Made by a program: the position numbers and the translations under genes. From positions 248,001-312,000 of the forward strand of contig CAKVLI010000001.1 of assembly GCA_934757155.1 (NCBI GenBank): a DNA stretch of 64,000 bases. Reading direction: 5' to 3'. Below are positions 15,086 through 23,166 of the stretch, piece by piece. Each line of letters starts with the position of its first letter. Positions within the stretch are counted from its first letter, which is position 1. The stretch is from an uncultured Candidatus Melainabacteria bacterium (GTDB lineage: Bacteria > Cyanobacteriota > Vampirovibrionia > Gastranaerophilales > Gastranaerophilaceae). The notes beneath the pieces are model-generated. The model searched no databases. It worked only from the letters and a program-made list of their open reading frames with translations, and was not told the origin of the DNA.

Positions 15086-16240
15086 TTACACTCCTTGCTT
15101 AATTTTAACATTATTTACGTTATTGTCAATTATACCTGCTTGTACTATTTTTGCCTTTAATTTTAGAATTTTATTTTTAGGATCATATATTCCGCCATTA
15201 ATAACTAACTTGCTATTTTTTTGAAGCAAAAATTCGGCTTCAGACTTACGTTCTATGTTAAAGCTTTCAATAGATGCTCCTTTACTTCCGGCTGGAATTT
15301 CAATTTCCCATAACACTTTTTCTGCATATTTTTGGGCAGCCTTATTGGTCATTGCGGTAGACATGAAACGAGACTGTAACACTGATTGTTTTTTTAAATT
15401 CTGATTTATATAAAGCTCTGCTAAACGAATAGCTTCATCTTCTGGTAAAAGTTGTAATTTTTCCATAAATATGCTTAAATTTTCATCCAAAGGCTTATCA
15501 TTCAAACCTATTAAATTTTTAAATAGACCAAAACTTTTTTCTCCACGATAAACTGTCAAATCTTTTTTAGTCTCAAAAAGGTTTAAATAATTGGTGATAG
15601 CACCAATTTTCTTTTGAACATCTGCGGTAATTTTACCGGAAGACAACGCTCGGTTGATTTCATCAGAGTTAACTTTATACTCTAACAGCGGAACAATAGC
15701 ATCTTTTGGTTTTCTTACAATTCCTTCAACGATAACATCCCACTGTTCTGGATTAAATTGTAAAAAATCGTCTGCTTGTTTTGAAAGTTTCATTGAACGA
15801 TTAAAAAGAGCGAGCTTTTCTATATTTGGTATCAAATCCGTATCCGAAAAACCTTTCCATACATCAATATACTTACCATTGTGGAGATTCATCATATCGG
15901 TTATCAACTTATAATCTCTTTCTGTCAAGATTGGAGACAAGTCAATGACATGCTTTGGCATAGGTTCAACTCTGCTTAAAACATTTCTCATTTCTCTTAT
16001 AAGATAATTTTTTTCATCCAGCTTTCCGGTAGGAAAGAGCTTCTTTACCTCGTCTATTGAAACAAATTTAGCCCTGCGCTCAAATGTATCGAAAACAGGT
16101 TTTAACTGATTAATTTCCGTTTTAAATAACGATACAGACTTCGGTTTCGTTACATACTTAGTAGCACTTACTGACGATACGAAAAAATTTACTACGGGCT
16201 TGAGACTATTTATTCCTGACAAAATAATTCCCTTATTCAA
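15086..16240 (-). CDS. Predicted mono-ADP-ribosyltransferase (R-S-E class)
   Basis: A 384-aa protein. The C-terminal half carries the three marks of the VIP2/C2/iota-type ADP-ribosyltransferase domain: an Arg in LTVYRGEKSF (R232), the S-T-x strand RFMSTAM (about 292-297) and the biglutamate E-x-E in RKSEAEFLLQKNSKL (E334, E336). Such enzymes transfer ADP-ribose from NAD to a protein, often as toxins. Residues 1-220 are a helical region without recognised family. There is no signal peptide. The start is uncertain: TTG at 16240, or TTG at 16222 with a better AAGGGA site. Three small genes follow in the operon. Target and export are unknown. Confidence 0.75.
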   Translation of the reverse strand: MNKGIILSGINSLKPVVNFFVSSVSATKYVTKPKSVSLFKTEINQLKPVFDTFERRAKFVSIDEVKKLFPTGKLDEKNYLIREMRNVLSRVEPMPKHVIDLSPILTERDYKLITDMMNLHNGKYIDVWKGFSDTDLIPNIEKLALFNRSMKLSKQADDFLQFNPEQWDVIVEGIVRKPKDAIVPLLEYKVNSDEINRALSSGKITADVQKKIGAITNYLNLFETKKDLTVYRGEKSFGLFKNLIGLNDKPLDENLSIFMEKLQLLPEDEAIRLAELYINQNLKKQSVLQSRFMSTAMTNKAAQKYAEKVLWEIEIPAGSKGASIESFNIERKSEAEFLLQKNSKLVINGGIYDPKNKILKLKAKIVQAGIIDNNVNNVKIKQGV

Positions 16241-16334
16241 CTAACCTATGTTAATATAAAGTTTTTACAACCAACAAAATTGCCAAAATATTAAGAATTA
16301 TTTACATCTGCCTGCTAACACCATCCATAAATAA

Positions 16335-16364
16335 AGTAAAAGCGATAGTCAGGAAAACTATCGC
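16335..16364 (-). terminator. Terminator of the 16399-16662 gene
   Basis: Stem GCGATAGT / ACTATCGC with a 7-base loop and a T-rich tail (TTTTACTTTATTT) on the minus strand, 35 bases after the stop codon. Confidence 0.65.
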
Positions 16365-16398
16365 AAAATATGTGTGTGTATTATATTATAGAATCTAT

Positions 16399-16662
16399 TT
16401 ACGCAATTGCATTTAATTGCTTTGTTTCGGCTTGAGAATTGCCATTATCTTTTAACATATTAAATGTTCTGTAAAGTTTGTAACCAAGCGCTACAATCGG
16501 ATTTGAGTCAACTGAATCAGCTTTTCTTGCGTATTCTTGGCTTTGTTGAAATTTGATTGCCGCATTTGGGTCTCTCAACATCAAAATAGCGTTTTCTGAT
16601 TTCATTTCTCTTGATAATGTATTTTCTCTAAAATTTATGTTGTTTATTCTGTTTACTTGCAT
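16399..16662 (-). CDS. Small hypothetical protein of the accessory island
   Basis: An 87-aa protein starting MQVNRINNINFREN. The middle is helical (AILMLRDPNAAIKFQQSQEYARKA) and the C-terminus polar. There is no signal peptide and no recognised family. Expression signals are unusually good: a TTGACA/CATAAT promoter with a 17-base spacer and a near-perfect GGAGGTGAT ribosome-binding site, plus a terminator downstream. It is therefore probably a well-expressed single gene. Its N-terminal NNxxF resembles that of the deamidase-like protein (NNTSF). Confidence 0.6.
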   Translation of the reverse strand: MQVNRINNINFRENTLSREMKSENAILMLRDPNAAIKFQQSQEYARKADSVDSNPIVALGYKLYRTFNMLKDNGNSQAETKQLNAIA

Positions 16663-16719
16663 TTCTATCACCTCCGGTGAGTTATTAAGTGTTTCACATA
16701 CACTTCATTCAACAATTTC

Positions 16720-16748
16720 ATTATGATACATATAACATTTTTTGTCAA
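16720..16748 (-). promoter_or_regulatory. Promoter of the 16399-16662 gene
   Basis: TTGACA at 16743-16748, a 17-base spacer and CATAAT at 16720-16725 on the minus strand. The leader is about 50 bases with a small AAGTGT/ACACTT inverted repeat. Confidence 0.7.
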
Positions 16749-16835
16749 GGGGGTTTGTGAACTTTTATTAAGAACGTGAAACTCTGCAATGACGCGCCTA
16801 TTGCATAAAGTGTTAAAAATACGCTTAAAAATTGC

Positions 16836-16866
16836 CCGACTGTTTATTGTTCAGTCGGTGTATTTT
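16836..16866. terminator. Terminator-like hairpin in a divergent region
   Basis: CCGACTG, 9-base loop, CAGTCGG, then TGTATTTTTT on the plus strand; on the minus strand the tail is GCAATTTTT. No gene is seen to be terminated here, because the flanking genes point away from each other. The rest of 16749-16995 shows no gene. Confidence 0.45.
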
Positions 16867-16995
16867 TTACACTAATTTTAAAAATGGCATGCCTTTTGAT
16901 GTTTTTTTGTCCTAATGTTTTCCCCGTGCAAAACCATTTTTAGCTATTTCCAAAACTCGCTGTTTATGGTATTATATAAACATTGGGAGGGGCTA

Positions 16996-18714
16996 ATGAG
17001 ACAAAGGGTTGAGACGCCTACTAGGAATAAGATTTTTGCACAAAGGTTGATGTGGCTGCAAATCATCTTCTTGTCTTTGGTTGCCCTCTTTGTAGTGTAT
17101 TTATTCGCCGTTCAGGTTTTTGATTTCCGTAACTCAAAGGAAAGGGCAAAAAACCAAAGACGCGCCTCCACTTTCGTTATGCGCGGAGATATTTACGACA
17201 GAAACGGCATAAAACTCGCCACAGACACTGTTTATTATAATATTTATATTAAGAAAGATGACATGGTGCATGAGCCGGAAGAACTCGCAAAAGAACTCGC
17301 ACCAATCTTAAAGATTTCACCAATAAATCTTTTGGACAAGATTAATCAAGATGCCCCGTTAATATCTTTAAAGAAAAATGTTGACAGGCACACTCGCGAT
17401 AAGATTGCACGGTTAAATCTTCGCGAAATCCCGATGGATAAAAAGAGCATAAGAACTTATCCGCAAGGAACTTTAGCCGCTCACGTTTTGGGATATTACA
17501 ATTTTGATGCTGACGTAGCTGCAGGCGTAGAAAGCACGGCAAGAGACAAATTGGAAACCGTGACAAAAAGTGCAGAGTTCGAAACGACGCCTAAAGGAAA
17601 TATAATTTATAATATTTCCACAGACCCTGTTGCTGCTACCAAGCCTGTTAGAGGGAAAGACGTTACGCTAACTATTGATGCCGCAGTTCAACACGTATGC
17701 GAAAAAGCTTTGATGAAGGCAATCCAAAAATTTAATGCATTCAGAGGCGCAGTAATCGTCATGAACCCGCGCAACGGAGAAATTCTTGCATATGCAGTTT
17801 ATCCGTATTTTGACCCGAACAATTTTAAATCCGCAACAAGTTTTCAGACTAAAAACTGGACCCTAACAGACGTTTTCCCTCCGGGGTCAACCTTCAAAAC
17901 AATCACAGTCGCCTCAGCAATTGAACTCGGAAAAATAAACAAATATTCAAAAATTAATGATACAGGTAAAATTAAAGTCGGTTGGTGGACAATCAAAAAC
18001 TACGACTATAACAGGCACCCAAACCCTGGTATGATTGATTTGGTATATTTATTTGAACACTCAAGTAACGTTGCGTCCGTTGTTGTTGCGCAAATGATGG
18101 GTAAGTCAGAATACCACAATATGCTCAAAAAATTCGGATTTGGCGAGAGAACCGGAATCGACTTACCGGGGGAATCCGTTGGTATCTTAAAACCGGCTTC
18201 CCGTTGGGATTCGGCTGATTTAGCCTCAATGGGTTATGGATACGGTTCTTCAGTCACTGCCATTCAAATGGTTTCAGCGGTTTCTGCAATAGCAAATGAC
18301 GGTGTGCGTGTAACACCGCACGTCATCAAGTATTCGCCGGAAGAAGAAGCGATAAAAGTTAAAAGGGTTCAAGTTATGTCGCCTGAACACGCAAGAGTGG
18401 TAACCGAACTTTTGACAGAGAGCATTAATCGCGGAAAATCACCGATAAAATCAGACAGTTATAACATTGCAGCAAAAACCGGTACTTCAATCAAACCTAA
18501 AGAAAACGGTGCAGGTTACACAAACAAACTTTATACATCAATCGTCGGCTATATGCCGTCTTCCGACCCGCAGGTATTGATTTATGTAATCGTAGACTCT
18601 GCACAAGGCGGAGAAATTTGGGGGAACACAGTTGCTGCCCCGATTTTCAAAGAAATCTCTACTCAGGTTACACACATATTGAATTTGCAGCCTGACAAGG
18701 GAGTTAAGATTTAG
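16996..18714 (+). CDS. Penicillin-binding protein, FtsI/PBP2-type transpeptidase
   Basis: A 572-aa class B PBP that cross-links peptidoglycan on the outer face of the inner membrane. It has one N-terminal membrane segment (about residues 18-42), a dimerisation region starting RGDIYDRNG, and a transpeptidase domain with S-T-F-K (about 298), S-S-N (about 356) and K-T-G-T (about 494). The ATG at 16996 has GGGAGGGG just before it; an upstream start would add 27 residues with no signal logic. murE follows after 24 bases, a pairing seen in division and cell-wall (dcw) clusters, which favours an FtsI role. No PASTA domain is seen. Confidence 0.88.
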   Translation: MRQRVETPTRNKIFAQRLMWLQIIFLSLVALFVVYLFAVQVFDFRNSKERAKNQRRASTFVMRGDIYDRNGIKLATDTVYYNIYIKKDDMVHEPEELAKELAPILKISPINLLDKINQDAPLISLKKNVDRHTRDKIARLNLREIPMDKKSIRTYPQGTLAAHVLGYYNFDADVAAGVESTARDKLETVTKSAEFETTPKGNIIYNISTDPVAATKPVRGKDVTLTIDAAVQHVCEKALMKAIQKFNAFRGAVIVMNPRNGEILAYAVYPYFDPNNFKSATSFQTKNWTLTDVFPPGSTFKTITVASAIELGKINKYSKINDTGKIKVGWWTIKNYDYNRHPNPGMIDLVYLFEHSSNVASVVVAQMMGKSEYHNMLKKFGFGERTGIDLPGESVGILKPASRWDSADLASMGYGYGSSVTAIQMVSAVSAIANDGVRVTPHVIKYSPEEEAIKVKRVQVMSPEHARVVTELLTESINRGKSPIKSDSYNIAAKTGTSIKPKENGAGYTNKLYTSIVGYMPSSDPQVLIYVIVDSAQGGEIWGNTVAAPIFKEISTQVTHILNLQPDKGVKI

Positions 18715-18738
18715 ACATTACATAACGAGAGGAATAAT

Positions 18739-20202
18739 ATGAGATTAAGAAATTTAGTGGACAGCATTGATTACATTGAACTTGTAAACTTGGAAGATTT
18801 GTCGGACGAGGTTGATGGGATTTCCTACAATTCTAAAAAAACCAGACCAAATGATATTTTTATATGTTTAACCGGCGAACATGTTGACGGTCACGAATAT
18901 GCAGAAGAAGCTCTTGACAATGGTGCTGTAGCCTGTGTCGTGGAAAGACGTTTAAGTATTGATGCTCCGCAAATCGTAGTTAATGATACTTCTGAAATGA
19001 TTGCGAAAATTTCTGATCTATTCTATGCGAGTCCTTCCAAAAAACTCAATATAATTGGTGTAACCGGTACCAACGGGAAAACCACGGTAACTCATTTGAT
19101 TCAAAGATTGTATGAAGCTTTTGACCAAAAGTGTGCATTGATTGGAACTTTAGGACACAAATTTTTTGCGGATGACAAATATCACGATGCTAAACACACA
19201 ACTCCGCAAGCACCTGAATTGCAAGCTCTTTTATACAATATCAATGAAAAATGTATTGATAATGTCGTAATGGAAGTTTCTTCTCACTCTCTGGTTCAAC
19301 ACCGCGTAGATTATGTTGATTTTAACGGAGCTGTTCTTACTAACTTAACTCAAGACCATTTAGATTTTCATATCACAATGGATAATTATTTCCGCGCAAA
19401 AGCTTTGTTATTCTCTGATTTAGTTGCCGGAGATTTTGCCGTAATTAATCTTGATGACAATTACGCAGAACGTTTCTTGAGCGTAATATCTCCAACCGTA
19501 AGTACTTATACATACGGAGTTCATGAAAATGCAACAGTTAGAGCAAAAGATATAGAATTTAACCACAATGGAGCATCTTTCACTTGCGTGGTTCAGGGTA
19601 AAGAATATAAAGCAAACTTAATGATGAACGGAATGTTCTCTGTTTATAACATTTTGGCTGCAATTACGACAGCTTTGGCACTCGGATTTGACATTGAAAA
19701 ATCTATCAAAGTCTTGGAAAAAATCCCCGGAGTTGCCGGAAGATTTGAAATTGTCGTAAAAAAACCGGTTGTAATTGTAGATTACGCCCACACGCCGGAC
19801 GGATTGGAAAATGTCTTGAACGCAGCTCGTGAAATCACCCCTGAAGGCGCACAGTTGATATGTATTTTTGGATGCGGCGGAGACAGAGATGCAACAAAAC
19901 GTCCGAAAATGGGCGCGATTGCAGAACAACTTGCAGACAAAGTTATCGTTACAAGCGACAACCCTAGAAGCGAAAATCCGCAGCAGATTATTACAGATAT
20001 CTTAGCAGGATTCAAGAGCGTTAATGATGTTATTGTAGAACCTGACAGAGAGCTTGCAATAAAAGAAGCATACAAACTTGCTAATGCTAATGATGTAGTG
20101 CTTGTTGCGGGCAAAGGTCACGAAGATTATCAAATTTTGGCTGATGAAACAATTCACTTTGATGACCGTGAAAAAGTCAGAGAAATATTTTTAGGAGATT
20201 AG
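18739..20202 (+). CDS. murE: UDP-MurNAc-tripeptide synthetase (meso-DAP adding)
   Basis: A 487-aa cytoplasmic Mur ligase. Motifs: ATP-binding GVTGTNGKTT (about residue 110), EVSSHSL, a Lys-containing central region, VDYAHTPDGL and the C-terminal DNPR in TSDNPRSENP (about 407). DNPR marks enzymes that add meso-diaminopimelate rather than lysine, so the wall is DAP-type. The length matches the family. The ATG has GAGAGGAA before it. It lies between the PBP and a NagA-like gene in one plus-strand run, joining wall synthesis with amino-sugar metabolism. Confidence 0.93.
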   Translation: MRLRNLVDSIDYIELVNLEDLSDEVDGISYNSKKTRPNDIFICLTGEHVDGHEYAEEALDNGAVACVVERRLSIDAPQIVVNDTSEMIAKISDLFYASPSKKLNIIGVTGTNGKTTVTHLIQRLYEAFDQKCALIGTLGHKFFADDKYHDAKHTTPQAPELQALLYNINEKCIDNVVMEVSSHSLVQHRVDYVDFNGAVLTNLTQDHLDFHITMDNYFRAKALLFSDLVAGDFAVINLDDNYAERFLSVISPTVSTYTYGVHENATVRAKDIEFNHNGASFTCVVQGKEYKANLMMNGMFSVYNILAAITTALALGFDIEKSIKVLEKIPGVAGRFEIVVKKPVVIVDYAHTPDGLENVLNAAREITPEGAQLICIFGCGGDRDATKRPKMGAIAEQLADKVIVTSDNPRSENPQQIITDILAGFKSVNDVIVEPDRELAIKEAYKLANANDVVLVAGKGHEDYQILADETIHFDDREKVREIFLGD

Positions 20203-20204
20203 TT

Positions 20205-21098
20205 TTGTTCAAAACTCCTTTAATGATAGAACAACACTTTCATGGCGCGTATGGCGTCGATTTCGGCACAGTTTCCGATTCGGATGAAATTGTTGATTTG
20301 GCAAAAAAACTTCGCGCAATCGGAATTGGAGCGTTTTTCCCGACTCTTGTAACCGATTCTGTTGAGAATATCAAGCGTCAAATCGAAATTATCAAAGACG
20401 CTGCCCGAAAATGCCCTGCAATCTTGGGAATTCATCTTGAAGGTATCTTTATCAATCCCGAAAAAAAAGGGATTCATAATCCTGAACATTTTTTAAAACT
20501 TACTCCTGAAAACTATAAGCTTTTAGAGGATGATTTTATAAAAATTGTTACGCTTGCGCCTGAATTAGACGAAGGTTTGATTGATTATCTTTTATCTCGC
20601 GGGGTGAAAATTCAGGCAGGACATTGTGTGGGCGGAAATTTGTCTAAGGTTTCCGGCACTACTCATACTTTTAACGCAATGTCAGGAATTACTCATCGGG
20701 GCAAAAATACGGCGCTTTCTGCCTTAATAAATGACGATATTTATGCAGAAATTATCGCAGACGGAGTTCATGTTTCAGACGATGCGCTGAAGCTTTTCTT
20801 CAAATCTAAACCTGCGGACAAAGTTATTCTAATCAGTGACGCTCTCCCGATTACTTATAGTGACCTCAAAGAAACCATATTTGCAGGTTCAAAAATATTT
20901 TATGACGGAGTTAAAGCCGCATCCGCAGACGGAACAATCGCGGGTAGTACGACAATGTTAGACAAAATCGTTAAACTTCTAATCTCAAAGAATATGTTTA
21001 ACCCGAAATTTATCGAAAATACTTACAATTATCACGGACTCGAACCACAAGGCGAAATCATTTGGGACGACAACGGAGATATTATTCAGATATCTTAA
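20205..21098 (+). CDS. nagA: Short N-acetylglucosamine-6-phosphate deacetylase-like protein
   Basis: A 297-aa protein of the NagA amidohydrolase family. Seen motifs: IEQHFHGAYG (metal HxH), LGIHLEG (catalytic-site Glu), GHCVGG, THTFNAM, ADGVHV and LISDALP with the catalytic Asp. Typical NagA is about 380 aa; here the N-terminal beta-sandwich strands and the matching C-terminal strands are missing, leaving the TIM barrel. The TTG start at 20205 is 2 bases after the murE stop with AGGAG 7 bases before it, so the short form is the intended product. It may recycle amino sugars from the wall. Substrate not certain. Confidence 0.75.
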   Translation: MFKTPLMIEQHFHGAYGVDFGTVSDSDEIVDLAKKLRAIGIGAFFPTLVTDSVENIKRQIEIIKDAARKCPAILGIHLEGIFINPEKKGIHNPEHFLKLTPENYKLLEDDFIKIVTLAPELDEGLIDYLLSRGVKIQAGHCVGGNLSKVSGTTHTFNAMSGITHRGKNTALSALINDDIYAEIIADGVHVSDDALKLFFKSKPADKVILISDALPITYSDLKETIFAGSKIFYDGVKAASADGTIAGSTTMLDKIVKLLISKNMFNPKFIENTYNYHGLEPQGEIIWDDNGDIIQIS

Positions 21099-22062
21099 TA
21101 TATGCCTTAAAAATCTTATTCGAAATCGTATCGTCAAAGGCTTCCTGAATTTTGTCCAAAGTATAAGTAGTTGTAAGCCCCTTAACATTGACTCGGCCCG
21201 AAGTTAAAAGGTTAAAAGAATCCTCTAAATCCTTTGGTGAAGGGGAATAGCTTCCCATAACGGTCAGCTCTTTGTAATAAATTTCATTGTTCGGATAACC
21301 CGTATTGTTCGGAGTGCTTGAAAACACCAAAATTTTCCCGCCGGCTCTAACAGCTTTAATCGCAGTGTCAAGAGCCTTATCCGCGCCTGAAGTCATAAAT
21401 ACAGCGTCCACTTCCGGTTTCTCCAAATCTTTTGTATGGCAAGCCTCTATTCCAAATTTATTCGCGCGTTCAATCCTATCTTGAATCAGGTCACATCCGT
21501 AAACTTTGTATCCCAATGCTCTCAAGCCTTCTCCCATAATAAGTCCGATTGAACCTAAGCCAACAACCAAAACTCTATCTCCAATCTGTAATCCGCATCT
21601 TTTGATAGCTCTGATACAGCATCCGAGAGGTTCATAAAAAGAGATTTCCTCATCCGTTATATTATTAGGAACAAGATGTGCAACATTTTTCAAATGCTCT
21701 TCTGACAAATAAACCTTTTCGCTAAATCCCCCCGGGAAAATATTCGTTTCCTTGAAATGACGACACATAGAATAATTGCCGTGCTTGCAATAAGTACAGT
21801 TGAAACAAGGAATGTGATGCGAAGAAACAATCTTATCCCCAAGCTTAAAATCAGTATCAGAATTGATTTCCTCAACCACAGCAACAATCTCATGCCCCAA
21901 CACTGCACCATCATGCACAAGGCTGTGTCTGAATTTTACGATATCAGACCCGCAAAGTCCGCATCCTAATACCCTTACCACAGCCCCCTTCTTGTCTCCA
22001 AGCGTGATGCTTTCAATTTCTTTTACTACTATCTTATCGCCGTTTACTTGTGCCGTTAACAT
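21082..22062 (-). CDS. Zinc-dependent medium-chain alcohol/polyol dehydrogenase
   Basis: A 326-aa NAD(P)-dependent dehydrogenase. The catalytic zinc site is CGLCGSD and GHE; the structural zinc site is the four-Cys loop in CFNCTYCKHGNYSMC; the Rossmann motif is VGLGSIG at about 165. The family includes sorbitol, threonine and galactitol-phosphate dehydrogenases, and the substrate cannot be told. A ribosome-binding site AAGGA lies before the ATG. Its 3' end overlaps the nagA-like gene by 17 bases tail to tail. Tandem repeats lie directly upstream. Confidence 0.85.
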   Translation of the reverse strand: MLTAQVNGDKIVVKEIESITLGDKKGAVVRVLGCGLCGSDIVKFRHSLVHDGAVLGHEIVAVVEEINSDTDFKLGDKIVSSHHIPCFNCTYCKHGNYSMCRHFKETNIFPGGFSEKVYLSEEHLKNVAHLVPNNITDEEISFYEPLGCCIRAIKRCGLQIGDRVLVVGLGSIGLIMGEGLRALGYKVYGCDLIQDRIERANKFGIEACHTKDLEKPEVDAVFMTSGADKALDTAIKAVRAGGKILVFSSTPNNTGYPNNEIYYKELTVMGSYSPSPKDLEDSFNLLTSGRVNVKGLTTTYTLDKIQEAFDDTISNKIFKAYIKISE

Positions 22063-22068
22063 ATTTTA

Positions 22069-22232
22069 TATCCTTTTGTCGGAAGACATTCGTTCTAACT
22101 ACTAACTTGATTAAAACTACAGGTCTTCCTCTTGTATCTTCACTACTGGTATCCTTTTGTCGGAAGCCATCCGTTCTAACTACTAATTAAATTAAAAACT
22201 ACTAGTCTTCCTCTTTCATTTAACCACTAATT
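22069..22232. repeat. Two tandem 81-base hairpin units
   Basis: Units begin at 22069 and 22150 with TATCCTTTTGTCGGAAG and are about 80 percent alike by eye. Each has GGAAGAC- and GTCTTCC-type arms that could pair, around an inner AAAACTAC. They fill most of the gap between the dehydrogenase and the SpoIID-like gene. Confidence 0.75.
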
Positions 22233-22258
22233 CTTCTTATTTGGAAGTAACCCTACCC

Positions 22259-23122
22259 CTATTCAGACCTCAATTTTGCAAACTTTGTATTCGCATAAAA
22301 ATACCTCAAAATCTGATAACAATTATTCCCCTTTTTTGCAAGATTATTCGCGCCATATTGACTCATTCCGACTCCGTGTCCGTTTTTCCGAATTCCATCA
22401 TCAAAGGAAGGTACTGATTTCAAAAATGCCAAATCTTTTGTCCAAACCTGACCGGAAGCAACGGTTCTTCCACCTGCAGAAGCTGAATAATATGCAGGTA
22501 TAATTTTATGATTATAAACCAAAACAATCCCTTCTGTCTCTAAAACAGCTTCATTTGTTTGCGGTGTTTCTGCGCTCGCTCCGCCATAAGCCTGATCTTC
22601 CGGAGTATCTTTCAAGTCATATCCATATTTAGAGCGTTTTCCCTTGTTTGCCATTGCGTAACTTCTTGCTGCAATCGCCTGTGCCTTATGTGCATCATGT
22701 TCCCAAGATGACGGCATTTCTGACGGCACAACACCTTTAAGATAATCTTCCAGAGGAACGTCATTTATTACCGTCAATCCGATTCCGTCGTTTATAAGCA
22801 TAAAATGTCCCCTGTACCATTTTCTCTTTACGCTTACAAATCCGCCCTCTTCAGGTTTTATTACAATTTTATTGCTGTTTATTTTCCTAAATTGACCGTC
22901 AACTTTTATCGCAATGATTCCGCGATAAGTCTTAAACTCATATCCCTTCATTTTTTCCATAACAAAAAGAAGTTTATTCGTTTTACAATCAATAATTTCA
23001 GCTTGCGTAGAAGCTCCCAGGAAGGTTCTTCCAACCTGCGTCTGCAAACCTATTTTTATCGCAAAAACAGGTTGAACAAATAACAGCAAAACTAAGAATG
23101 TAAAAAATCCCCTTAATCCCAT
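22259..23122 (-). CDS. SpoIID/LytB-domain protein
   Basis: A 287-aa exported protein. The N-terminus is a signal peptide ending VFA. The SpoIID core is visible in NDVPLEDYLKGVVPSEMPSS, KAQAIAARSYA (catalytic region), YYSASAGGRT and NGHGVGMSQYGA. Family members are lytic transglycosylases acting on denuded glycan strands; outside spore formers they are common in Cyanobacteria and related phyla. The ATG at 23122 is preceded by TATAAT at 6 bases, and an upstream GTG is rejected. It lies 44 bases after mnmG, so it may also be co-transcribed with it. Confidence 0.87.
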   Translation of the reverse strand: MGLRGFFTFLVLLLFVQPVFAIKIGLQTQVGRTFLGASTQAEIIDCKTNKLLFVMEKMKGYEFKTYRGIIAIKVDGQFRKINSNKIVIKPEEGGFVSVKRKWYRGHFMLINDGIGLTVINDVPLEDYLKGVVPSEMPSSWEHDAHKAQAIAARSYAMANKGKRSKYGYDLKDTPEDQAYGGASAETPQTNEAVLETEGIVLVYNHKIIPAYYSASAGGRTVASGQVWTKDLAFLKSVPSFDDGIRKNGHGVGMSQYGANNLAKKGNNCYQILRYFYANTKFAKLRSE

Positions 23123-23128
23123 ATAAAT

Positions 23129-23134
23129 ATTATA
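23129..23134 (-). promoter_or_regulatory. -10 box directly before the SpoIID-like gene
   Basis: TATAAT on the minus strand, 6 bases before the ATG at 23122, with no good -35 match. It fits the leaderless pattern of other genes here but could be chance in AT-rich DNA. Confidence 0.35.
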
Positions 23135-23166
23135 CACCAATCAGGAAATACAGAAAAAATTAAATT

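Noticed and set aside
22069..22232. CRISPR array
   Set aside because: Only two units of 81 bases with diverged sequence, no short repeats with unique spacers and no cas genes; the same holds for 50275-50471.
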